From Mytilus galloprovincialis (Eukaryota > Mollusca > Bivalvia > Mytilida > Mytilidae), in the NCBI RefSeq assembly GCF_965363235.1, contig NC_134844.1, forward strand, positions 87,754,664 through 87,818,663: a DNA stretch of 64,000 nucleotides, written 5' to 3'. The position numbers and the translations under genes are program-made. Position 1 is the stretch's first letter. Every line of letters starts with the position of its first letter. The notes beneath the pieces were generated by a model. The model was not told the DNA's origin. It searched no databases and was given only the letters and a program-made list of their open reading frames with translations. Shown here one piece after another: positions 34,561 to 45,675 of the stretch.

Positions 34561-35257
34561 TGAAAATGATATCATTTGTTTCATTGTTTAAGTCTCATTC
34601 ACGATGAATTCCTAAGGGATGCATTTTAAAGCTAGAGAAATGCATTTCACCGTTCACCGTATACAGTGACAAACTTGTAACTATATTATCCATGTGTTAG
34701 TGAGATAATGAAAGGCACATATCCAAAAACTACGGAGTAGTGAAATTAGAAATCCATCAAAATATTTTGTGTACAGATTATTTACCTTATAAATGATTTG
34801 TTAATACGAAGTGCGATTCTTGAAATTGTTCAGCTTTTAAACAATACACCTTTTGTTTTCGTACTAACATGTTATCAAAGATAGACTGGATTCCGGTTGC
34901 AAAGACAACTGGCTGCCCTTACTCTTGAAAAAAAAGGGGTACCAGTTTATTGAAAAATAATGTTGACATCCTTGTGAAAGGTGGCATTGCTGCCAAGACT
35001 GCTATATAGTGCTGACATATTGATATTCGACTCGAGTTGTAAATATGTGTTTTATTTATTCTGTATTTTGTGGTTACTATGTATCAAAGTTCCTTTTTAT
35101 AATTGCAACATAAAACAGAATGTTATTAGACTATTTATATAATTGTCATTTTTTTTTCGAAGAACACAAAGGAAAATATATTTACTAAAAACATAAAATT
35201 ATGCGTATGCGGTATGTAGGAAACGTCAAATCGAAAAAATAATGAAAACTTGTGAGG

Positions 35258-35402
35258 TTTTTAATTGGCCACATATGGAGCAGGATCTGCTTACCCTTCC
35301 GGTGCACCAGATATCATCCCCAGTTTTTTTTATGAGTTTCGTATTGCTCAGTCTTCGGTTTTCTGTGTTGTGTTTTGTATACTGCTGTTAAAAAGACAGT
35401 TT
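35258..35402 (+). mobile_element. Rep-D: retroelement 3' fragment, sense orientation
   Basis: GGAGCAGGATCTGCTTACCC, TTCCGGTGCACCAGATATCA and TTTTCTGTGTTGTGTTTTG match the 3' flank shared with 61860-62046 and, inverted, 45573-45782. Confidence 0.5.
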
Positions 35403-35411
35403 ATAAAAAAA

Positions 35412-35606
35412 AAAAATGACATGATTACCAATCATTCAACTCTCCAAAAGAGACCACCAAATTAGACCGTAACAAACAGCTATAATAGATCATCGTACAG
35501 CCTTCAACAATGAGTAAGGCCTAGTCAGCTACAAAAGGCCCTGAAAGCACATAATGTAAAACAATTCAAACGAGAAAATGAACGGCCCAATTAATGTACA
35601 AAAATG
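35412..35606 (-). repeat. Rep-A copy, inverted
   Basis: ATGATTACCAATCATTCAAC, CTCCAAAAGAGACC, CATCGTACAGCCTTCAACAA and AACGGCCCAATTAATG. Confidence 0.65.
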
Positions 35607-35740
35607 AACTATTGGCTATTTTTAAGCCATTACGTTGTCCGTCTATTTTCGATTGAATAGTTTGAATGTTCGTTTAGTATTTTTCGCCTTTCTTATTGTA
35701 ATTGTACCGTGAGTCCAAGAAAATTGTAAACAAATTCTTA

Positions 35741-35842
35741 TTGCTGTGCTGGTGACCAATTGGTGACTTTTGGCTTTTTTTCTGTCCATGACCGGATTGT
35801 TGTCTCTTTGGCAAATTCTCTATTTCCATTCTAAATTTTATC
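35741..35842 (+). repeat. Rep-B copy, partial
   Basis: GGTGACTTTTGGC, then GGATTGTTGTCTCTTTGGCA and TTCTCTATTTCCATTCT. Confidence 0.55.
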
Positions 35843-36050
35843 AAGTTGAACATGAAAACCAAAGCTGTTAGTAGAATTTATTTGATGTAAATGAAGAACA
35901 TGTATACTGTGAAAATAAACCGATACATGTGTCAAATGAAGCACCCCTACAGTGACAATAACAGAACTGATCAGTATTCGACAGTAAGCACGTACTGCAT
36001 AAAGAAAGATCAAGTTGAACATGAAAACCAAAGCTGTTAGTAGGAGTTAA
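35838..36050 (+). repeat. 40-bp direct repeat bracketing about 130 bp
   Basis: ATCAAGTTGAACATGAAAAC and the following CAAAGCTGTTAGTAG occur at 35838 and again at 36009, almost identical. Confidence 0.75.
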
Positions 36051-36557
36051 TACTAATTTTTCTATTCAATGTCGAACATAATTATATTGAAAATGAAAAA
36101 TGAAATTTGTGTAAAAATATGAATGCTCTTTATCATTCTTACTGCACCAAATGCGCATTTCGACGATTACGTGTGTGTCAAGTCCAAAATATTTTCAAAG
36201 TTAAAATCATATTAAGTGCCAATCTGTCTCAAACTCAGGCAGTGGTGAAAACATGGCTATAAAAAAACACTCAAATTTATATTAACATAATTACAATGTA
36301 TGTTCAAAATTTATAATGATGTACGGATGTAGCATTAGTTTCCCTTTCCTGTTCTGGCAACTCAAGTTATAATTAATTTTGTTTGAAATGCACCAAAAAA
36401 AATGAAAATGAAGGGTAGCTAACTCCGTAATTCCCTATAATCATTCTAATCAAAAGTTATCTCCGGAATTACCAGACAGTGTCACGTACAATAGAAAGAA
36501 CTACCATTTCTAACTGAGGGGAAAAAATACCATGATCATGTGTATTGCGCTTTCATG

Positions 36558-36735
36558 TTGATCCGGTCCCAAGTCAATACGACCCAAGTCGATCCGGTCC
36601 AACGTTAATCCAGCCCCACGTCGACCAGGCCCCATATTTACAGTCGATATGGTCCAAATAAAAAAATATATTCCGGATGGATCGACTTTGGGCCAGATCG
36701 GTTTGGGGCTTGAACGACCGGATACCTGTACTGTT
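36558..36735. repeat. Degenerate 16-bp minisatellite with inverted units
   Basis: Units of the type TCGATCCGGTCCCAAG repeat about five times; near 36675-36735 the complement appears (GGATCGACTTTGGGCC, AGATCGGTTTGGGGC). Confidence 0.55.
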
Positions 36736-36933
36736 ATAAATCAGTATTGCGTAGAACAAAGATGAAATTGTGCAATCATTAGAAAGAAAAAAAATATAAA
36801 AACTGAAACAAACTTAAACATTCTTTCCGATATACAATTATTTATCAAAATGTTCCCGTTCTTGTTAAGTCATTAGAACAAAGACCGGGGCCACGAGGCC
36901 CCGATGTAAGCTAGTTTTGTCCTTTCATTATTA

Positions 36934-37852
36934 CTAGAACACACCCGCGAAATCGCGGGCATTCAGAGCGGAGTTAAAAGTATGTAAAGTGTTGTTAGAA
37001 ATTTTATACCTCCTCCTTCATTTCCAAAATTCCCAATTTTTGGTTTTCTATCAATTTCAATATGAACATACATTTAGTATGTTATGAACATTTAAGTAAG
37101 AATCCTGTAGTTCAGTGGTTGTCGTTTGTTTGTGTGTTACATATTTGTTTTTCGTTCCTTTTTTGTACATAAATAAGGCCGCTAGTTTTCTCGTTTGAAT
37201 TTTTTTAAATCGTCATTGCGGGGCATTTTAAAGCTGAGTATGCAGTATGGGCTTTGCTCGTTTTTGAAGGCCGTACGGTGACCTATAGTCGTAAATTTCT
37301 GTGTCATTGTGGTCTCTTGTGGAGAGTTGTCTCAACATGACAATCATACCACATCTTTTTTTTTGTAATCAATGAATTTTGTAAAATATTTAATGAATGG
37401 AGAATTTCAGAAAAGGTATCAAAAGTTCACATGAATAATTTTAGCGCTTATCTGTATATTACTATATAAATCAAGTGTATTTACTTTCAATTCTTAGTTT
37501 AGTAATCGATCCATGGTGGTCAATTGACATAGTATACAGACCCTCTCCATTTAATAAACTCTGAACAGAATTAAAATACACGTTATTCGTACTATTTGTT
37601 TGTTCAAAGTATACAGAAAAACGCAAACCGGAAGTATAATCTGACTTAAAATTTCGTCCAATGACGGGACAATATCTGGATGCCTTTTTTCTCGTTTTTC
37701 TTCCAAAATAACTCAATCTGAATAATCATATGAATGGATGACAAATGCGACTATGCACTGTACATATAGGACACAGAGTCGTGTTGATTAATTTATTGTG
37801 GAAAGAAGAGAAGCGACACCAAAAATTAGGTCTTCTCGTTTAATAGTATAGA
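36934..37852 (-). mobile_element. Non-autonomous Helitron with nested Rep-A
   Basis: On the minus strand it begins TCTATACTATTAAACGAG after an A, and ends CCCGCGATTTCGCGGG (hairpin), six bases, then CTAG before a T. These are the canonical Helitron ends and A/T insertion site. About 919 bp, no Rep/helicase ORF; a Rep-A copy (37111-37360) is inserted in it. A related 3' end is at 51490. Confidence 0.75.
37111..37360 (+). repeat. Rep-A copy nested in the Helitron
   Basis: Full-length type: TTCAGTGGTTGTCGTTTGTT, GGCCGCTAGTTTTCTCG, GGCCGTACGGTGACCTATAG, CATACCACATC. Confidence 0.75.
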
Positions 37853-39051
37853 TTCTTATAACATTGTTAACATGTGCTATTATATCTTAACTGACATTTA
37901 GTGTTACTTGTAGGGAGATGATAGGTACATGTATGAGTATGAGTTTATACCTGAAAAACAGTAATTAAATTTTGAGAATAAAACATTTTTAACAATTGAC
38001 TTTGTTCACTCCGTCGTTAGTTCTTTTCTCGTGTAGTCAGTGTTTATTACAGATGACCACTTGTGCCATACGAGTATGAATTCTATTTTTTTATAATACC
38101 AAATGTGACCGAACAGTTGTGTGTTAAGAACGATCATTTCTCTCTTTCAAAATAACACATTTTTAAAAGTCTGTTTTAAACAAAAGTGATAGCATATTGA
38201 AAAAAAAAGGAACTAGACAAATTGAAGGTTAAAAAAAATAAGGGTCCGTGTGCTTGTTTTTCAGATATAAGCGACTGAGAAAAAAAAAATAGAAACAGGA
38301 GTAGCGAACATCCGTAAGAAAAAATGTTGATTGTAATATAAAAAAAAGTAAGACCATAGAGAGATGATAATAGGCGTTTTTTTGGGGAGTTTATATAAAA
38401 GCGTAGTCTACTTTAAAAAAATGTTAAAAGTTTCAAAAATCATTTATTTATTTATTTGTCTATTTAAATACATGTATATGTTTAGATTTGTTTAGACCAA
38501 AAGAAGTCATTGTATACTTTTGTATACAATCAAAGTAATGTAAACTACTTATTAATACAACTACCTTTATGTGTGCTCGAAGATAAATATACTTAGATTG
38601 AACAATATTTAAATAGCAAAGACAATACAAAATTGTATGCATGCAAAATAGCAGAAATAGTGATGTTATCTTGAAATATGCATATTGAACTATAATAGAA
38701 CTAGTTTAAATACACCAGGTCCACTTATAAATCGACTTCTGAAATTGTCAACTGTTATAATACAACTCATAGGGAACGACTTGTGAATGTTAAAAGACAT
38801 GCAATGAAATATACAATAACAAACAGTTTAAATTCAGAAATCGGCCACGAATATTTAAGAATTGTCCCAATGGAACTGAGAAAGAACGACACGTGTTAAT
38901 GTAAAATTTGTTGCTCTATAATATTCATTTTTAAGAATACTTGTGTGACAGACAGTGATGTTGTTACATGTATCCGTAGTGAAAGGTTGTTTTAAAATGT
39001 TGTAACGTTCAGTGGCAAATATGTGATGTATAAAAAAAAAAGGCGAACAGT

Positions 39052-39357
39052 TTAGTAAATGAGAAAAACGAACACTTTACAATCAGTAAGAATACACTCA
39101 AAATGCACCATCTGCTCAGAGTTCATCGGATATGTATTATTACTACAATGAACCACACACAACATCGCCTCGTGCAAATATGTAAAGCTCATTTTGCATT
39201 CACAGAAATAGGTCTTTATAGAAGGCTCTACACAGTTGGTCAACAGGAATGAAGGACGAAAACTTACGGCAGCCACTGGAAGATGATGGTAAAATACTAA
39301 AAGAAAAGCAAGATTACCAAAAAAAACTAAACATAAAATCACAGCATTCACAAACAT
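39052..39357 (-). CDS. Possible small cysteine-rich secreted protein
   Basis: A single 101-codon ORF starts with a hydrophobic signal-like stretch (VILCLVFFGNLAFLLVF) and goes on with seven cysteines in about 55 residues: TNCVEPSIKTYFCECK, EAMLCVVHC, HFECILTDC. Bivalves have many such secreted peptides with C-x-C and C-x3-C spacings. No known family is recognised, and no TATA box or splice signal supports it. It could be chance. Confidence 0.3.
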   Translation of the reverse strand: MFVNAVILCLVFFGNLAFLLVFYHHLPVAAVSFRPSFLLTNCVEPSIKTYFCECKMSFTYLHEAMLCVVHCSNNTYPMNSEQMVHFECILTDCKVFVFLIY

Positions 39358-39650
39358 CCGACTCTCACGAGAAGATAAACTTTCAAAGATAAACTACAAC
39401 AAACGACACGCAGTGAACCTAAAACCTGACGTATATAGTACCAGCACAGAAAGGAACGAGGTTGAAACAATTCGACGTGCACTCCTACATGTAGCCCCTA
39501 ATAACATATCTAATTGTCGTTGATTAATATGAAACATATAGAACACACCATAAAAAAACTGCACAGCCCTGTTTCAATCGTATGACCACTCACTTGATTT
39601 TTGGAATTTGAAAACAGAACAAAAGAAGTTCTAAGTCAGGACTCTGTTCT

Positions 39651-39860
39651 TTAGTGGTTGTCGTTTGTTGATGTGGTTCATACGTGTATCTCGTTTCTAG
39701 TTTTTTATACGATATAGTTCAGAACGTTGGTTTTCCTGTTTGAATGGTTTTACACGAAACCTTTATAGCTTGCTTGCCGGTGTGGCCCTTTGTTCCGTGT
39801 TGACAGCCGTACTTTGACCTATATTTGTAAACTTTTTACAAACTAAGACTTGGATGAGAC
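39651..39860 (+). repeat. Rep-A copy, GTGAGCC subfamily, degenerate
   Basis: TTAGTGGTTGTCGTTTGTTG, TTCCTGTTTGAATGG and AGCCGTACTTTGACCTATA. Confidence 0.55.
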
Positions 39861-40287
39861 TTTACACTAGTAAATATTGATTGGGTATTAATTGAGAAAT
39901 AAAAAAGCAAAAAAAATATAGGGGTCAATGTGCTTTTTTTTAAAGATATTAGCTATTGGAATTTTGGCGGGAAAATGTTCTCTCTTGATTTTTCATAGCT
40001 TTATCATTAACCAGTTAAAGTTCTCAAAAACTAGTAAAAAATGAATAAAATGCTATAAAGATTTTTCAAATGATTTATAATTATACAAAAAGATATTATA
40101 TAAAAGAAAAATGGAGGTCCATGGGCAAATTTGTTAAGACATTCAAATGGATAAAATAAGAGGATTTCGAAAATCTGATAAGAATTCCAAAACATGATAA
40201 GCAAACATCCTTAAGAACATGTACAGACTGAAAGTGTCCAGTTATCTTTTTATTACTTCACTATTGTTCTTATTTAAAATAGAGAAT

Positions 40288-40414
40288 ACGGTATTGTTTT
40301 TTTTCTCTTTCTCATTGTTGAAGGCCGTACAGTTCTCTTAAATAGCTTCAGACACTTCATTTGAAATTTGTTGATAGTTGTCTTATTCGTAATCATGCCA
40401 CATCTTCTTATTTT
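40288..40414 (+). repeat. Rep-A copy, partial
   Basis: TCATTGTTGAAGGCCGTACA then TAATCATGCCACATCTTC. Confidence 0.55.
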
Positions 40415-40528
40415 CATATATCAAGACTTTATTAAATATAATATGATAAAGTTATAAACGCTTGTTTTTTTTTTTGTTCCTATTTTTACATGTAAATTGA
40501 GTGTAATATAGTCCTCTGTCAGGTAACA

Positions 40529-40718
40529 TTGCATTCCCCGGTTATATTTTCTTTATATAAAACTCAGTAATGAATAAAACGTAAATTATCAGATGTTTGT
40601 AGTTTAAATTGTTTGTATAAAAATTGCATTCCCCGGTTATATTTTCTTTATATAAAACTCAGGAATGAATAAAACGTAAATTATCAGATGTTTGTAGTTT
40701 AAATTGTTTGTATAAAAG
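40529..40718 (+). repeat. 95-bp tandem duplication with TATA-like boxes
   Basis: Two nearly identical 95-bp units (starts 40529 and 40624), each with GCATTCCCCGGTTATATTTT and TTTATATAAAACTCAG. A partial third start is at 40719. It lies about 300-480 bp upstream of the tetraspanin ATG, so a promoter role is possible but unproven. Confidence 0.85.
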
Positions 40719-41007
40719 TTGCATCTATATAAAATTTATTTTAATTTAAAATGCAGTTTGACAACGTGACACGTGCCAATATGGTATCAGTTTTATACAA
40801 ACAGTTTTGAATCAAGATTTAAAAGGTCCATTGATTCAAATGTAGTTTAGTTACTTGTTTGAGATAAGAATTAGTTTTAAATTCAATGTAGGAAGTATAG
40901 TACCATATCTAAATACATTTGAACGATATAAATGTGATGTGTATGTGCATGTAAAGTGCACACATATTTAGGTATGTGCATATTTGGATAAACATTGCAA
41001 CACGAGA

Positions 41008-41082
41008 ATGCTGGAGAAGGTGTTTAATGGGAGGTTATCGGTGTCTGTTACTGTTTTTATGCTGTCCTCTGTAATTGTTAGG
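41008..41082 (+). CDS. Exon 1: start and TM1 first half, unit 1
   Basis: 75 nt, phase 0 out. MLEKVFNGRLSVSVTVFMLS then SVIVR; short cytosolic start then helix, usual for tetraspanins. Donor AGG|GTAAGT. Confidence 0.75.
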
Positions 41083-44000
41083 GTAAGTTAACTTCATTGC
41101 ATTATTTTCGTATTTTCAATTAAAAAAAAAATGGGGGGGGGGGGGGGGGTGTAAAAAAATACAATAGTTGTCGGAAAACGGGCTGTTCTTTTGTAAAGAA
41201 TTAATATGCATTGTTCAGTTTTGCCTACGATTCGTGTTGAAATTCACGTGTCAAATAATCACAGGTACGATAATTTATCATAAATGTTTTTGGTAAACAT
41301 TCTGTAGATTGTTCATTAGGCGGAAAACCACCCGACTGGTATTCGTTCTCCCCATTAGTTCGTCCCATGTACATATTGGGACGTATTTATAACAGTCGTC
41401 TAGTGTAAACCTCCGACTAAGATTAAGAGAAGATTTTCATTATTCCATTTAAAAGGTCCTTGAACATGTTGAAGAGAAAATTAATGTATTGCAATGATTC
41501 ATTTAAAATTATGAGACACCTAAACATTTTAGAAAAACTTAATTAATTGCTTAGTAATAACACAAAAAGAGTATTGGAATTTAGTCTCATCATTGCGAGA
41601 ACATAATAATGATTATGATAACCTTCAGAATTTCATAGAAAGGAACTTGGCATTTCAACTTTATCTAAAACCCTATAAAGGAAGAATACAGGAAATAGAA
41701 AGTAAAATTAAACAAATAGTTAATAATTGAGAATATACTAGTTTTACCAATCTAGATTTTAAAATATCACAGTCAGAATTGCAGAAAGCAATAGCTAGTT
41801 TAAAATCGGATAAAAGTCCTGGGTTAGATAAAATAAATAATGAAATGCTTAAAGCTGCACAGTTATATATATATATAAACCAATGCTTGTTAAAGCTATT
41901 TAACTCGGTTTTTACATCAGATCTTATTATTTGTAATGAAATGTTTAATAGATAAATATGTTAACACAGGAAACAAACGATATAATTATGCATGTTTTGT
42001 TTTTGTCATAAAGCATTTGACACAGTGATCCACGAAGGGATAACATTGACATTATTGCAATGTAATATAAATGGTTTGTTTTATAATATATTATGTAGTA
42101 CGTATAGACATAGTAAAATAGTAGTAAAAATTGGAAATAAGCCACGAGATTCAGGGGTAGATCCAGCCATCTCAAAGGGGGTCCCAACCCATAGTAAAAG
42201 GGGAGGGGTGTTTCAACCATATGTCCATATTCAAATGCACTTTGATCCGCTACTGGGATTATATCACATACTATTGTTGGTTACACATAAAAGAATCTCA
42301 ACCCTTAATTTTTGAGGGGTTTGTATGATGTGAGTTGTTTTTATCATAATCACCAAGCCTTCATAATCAATTCGCATTTGAAATTTGCAAAATATTTATA
42401 ATGTAAATATACTGTTCTCCTGAATATACATCAACTATTAGCCACTGGACATGTATATTAGGGAGAGAGCGATGCAGATGGGTATTTATAAGATGGTCAT
42501 CGGACAGTTTCACTATACCGCGGTCAACTATACGATTTGAAAATGATATGTTCAAAGTAAGGTTTTGGTTGTCTTCGAAAAGGGTTAGGTAAGGTATTTG
42601 TAGGGTAATTAAGGCTTAAGGTAAAGGAAAGTTTATAATAGCTCTAATGATGGTGGTTTCCCTACAGTAAAATAATCAAAGTGTCAATCTTTTTCAGTTC
42701 TTTGGATTAGGATGCATAGGTCTTGCGTTTTACATGAAGTATGGTGACCGCCTCATAGACGATGACGTACTTCCTGCCCTCAACAGTTTAGAGATCTATG
42801 GCATGGAGCTGGGGACATTTATCCAGGGAGTAGTTTTTTCTACTGTTGTTTTTTTCGGATTTGAATTTGTTAATGGTATATTTGGTATATATGCTGGTTT
42901 AAATAAAAGAAAGAACTTTTTGATCGCTGTAAGTATATGTAATATTTCTTTTGTTCTCTGAATTCCGGAATCGACGATTAAAGAAAAGAGAAGAAACAGA
43001 TTTTTGTAAACATACATGTAGTAACATAGACGTGCACTTTAAACAACAGTCCAATTGTCACATATTTATTTATATTTACCATGAAAGAACTGCGTTGCAG
43101 GGAATATTTTAGACAAGAAGGGAAGTCATCCTTTAAAAATTAGTTAGTTCACCAATACCAAATAAAATGCTATATTAAAAAAAATTAGAGAACTTGGGTA
43201 CGTACATTGCATTTTTTTGAGAACATATTATCCAAAGAATCGATATACTGCATGTGTTTGCGTGTTTATCAAGAAAAACAGACATGTGTATCCGAGTCTA
43301 GTGGTAACAAGAATTTGAAGGATTGATTGAAAAGGAAACCTACAAAAATAAACATTACAAATGATAAACAATATAAACACAAAAATTAACAATTAGCTTT
43401 AAGCAACAAATTAGTAGTTGTGGAATATACAATATCAATATAAAAAAAGAAGATGTGGTATGATTGCCAATGAGTCAACTATCCATAAAAGACCAAAATG
43501 ACACAGGCATTAACAACTATAGGTCACCGTACGGCCTTCAACATTGAGCAAAGCCCATACCGCATAGTCAGCTACAAAAGGCCCGATAAGACAATGTAAA
43601 ACAATTCAAACGAGAAAACTAACGGCCCTATTTTATGTAAAAACCAATGAACGAAAAACAATTATGTAACACATAAACAAACGACAACCACTGAATTACA
43701 GGCTCCTCAAGTATGGCTTATTTTATTTGTTAATCATTGCATCCAACAACAGTCTGAAATTTGCTCAATTGAAAAACATAAAATGCAATAACAATAAATA
43801 CATTGGGATATGTTTTGAATCAAGACTGACATAAGGTTTATTGTATCAATATGTATTTGTAGTACATCTGTATATGCCTGTGTTTCATATTAGTGTGTAT
43901 AGTGGAAATAGTTCTCTGGTCACTAATGTACTATTGGGTAGGTATTGTATTATTTGACAACATATCTAATTGTGCAAGTATCGTATTTTTTTTATTTGAT

Positions 44001-45639
44001 TAGTATTTCTATTCCATCATACATGATTTGGGAGAAAATTAAAGCAAACATATAAAACACTTAATATGCAGGGAAAAAATGCGCTATCAAAACAAAAACA
44101 TTGATTCACGATACGACATTTTTCATACCGGGGTATTTTTGTTTCCTTGTATGTTTGATTATTATGTTTACTCTGATATAGGATATATCATAACACAGAT
44201 TTTAAGCCGAAGCTACGTACACATTGTGGTCACATAGTATACCTACATGTAGCTTATTGCACGCCTTTAATTGTTGCATGTGATCATCGCTGTGTTCTCT
44301 TAAAGGACAAACTGATTTACTGAGACTCAGACAACCAGCTTATGGGCATACATTTACGAGAAATATCAGAAACTCGATTACCGTATGTTTGCAATGCCCT
44401 TCAATTTTGTACTTGTTTGGTTTCATAACTGTTTTGATCTAAGTGTCACTGGTGAGTCTTATGTAGACGAAACGCGCGCCTGACGTATTATAAGTCTGGT
44501 ATTTTTGATAACTATTTGCAATCATTGTAAATATTTTACGTATTTCTGGTCTTTTAAATTATCAACACTGTAATTAACGTACCAACCGAGAAGTTTCAGA
44601 ATTACATGTTAATTTCCCATAAAATCTATGTTGTTGAAAAAAGACAAGTGTGTCAGTCACGCTGCTTTTGCTGTGAAAAAAGCTAGTTTAATAGCTCAAG
44701 ATCCAAACACTGGGTCGTACGAGCTGACCGAAGGACTTTTGACAGTACACGTGCAAACAAGCCGGGTAGCAATCTTGTATATGAATTTGAATTTCTTACG
44801 TAGGAGAATTACTACACGAAAAAACATCGTCGTTATACATACGTCAGTATTAGGTCCTTACCATGCATCATGTTTTGAAGGAATAAAATATATGAAAATG
44901 TGACCAATGATTGTATACATTGTAGATAAACAATGCATTGGAAGAAAATATTGACACGTTTCATAAAAGATATTCCGGGAGCTATCTGAAGAACGGTTAT
45001 CATGAAAAATGGAAAGCATTGTATGATTGTGTAAGTTGGTTTTAGAGAACCGTCTAATATTTAAGTGAAAATATACATATGGAGAAGTTGTATGAGGGCT
45101 AATGAGACAACTCTCTATCCAATCACAATAAATGAAAATTAAAGATCATAGTACGGTTTTCAACAAACAGCCTTCAATATAGGGGCCCTTTATAGTTTGT
45201 TGTTCGGTGTGAGCCAACGAAGGCTCCGTGTTGATGGCCGTACATTGACCTGTAATGGTTTACTTTTTCAAATTGTTATTTGGATGGAGAGTTGTCTCAT
45301 TGGCACTCACACCACATCTTCCTATATCTATTTAAGTGGCTCACACGAATCATCATGCTACAAAGGATACAAAAAGTGTAAAAACATTCAAACAGAAAAA
45401 AACAACAGTATAATCTCTTTAAATAAACGGGATACGAGAAACACCCATATGTACATGTATGAATCACAACAACTTGAAAAGTCAACATCCGAACAACAGT
45501 TTTGAATAAGATATAACGGAAAAGTTCAAATGTATTACAACAATATAATAAAAGAAACCAAACTATACTGTTTGACGAGCGAAATATACCAGAGGGACAT
45601 TCAAACTCATAGATAAAAATTAAACCGACATCGCCATGG

Positions 45640-45675
<36 letters not shown>

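Larger units (their letters stand above)
34561..36933. other. Intergenic region after the Pif-like gene
   Basis: It probably includes the 3' UTR of the gene just upstream. It holds Rep-D, Rep-A and Rep-B copies (35258-35842), a 40-bp direct repeat and a minisatellite-like cluster at 36558-36735. No gene was seen. Confidence 0.5.
37853..41007. other. Intergenic region upstream of the tetraspanin gene
   Basis: Apart from the entries below (small ORF at 39052, Rep-A at 39651 and 40288, 95-bp duplication) nothing was recognised. Confidence 0.45.

Noticed and set aside
43891-43937. Alternative start of tetraspanin exon 3 at the AG at 43892
   Set aside because: It would put a stop in frame; the acceptor at 43862 gives a full TM3 helix and the same 75 nt as exon 9.
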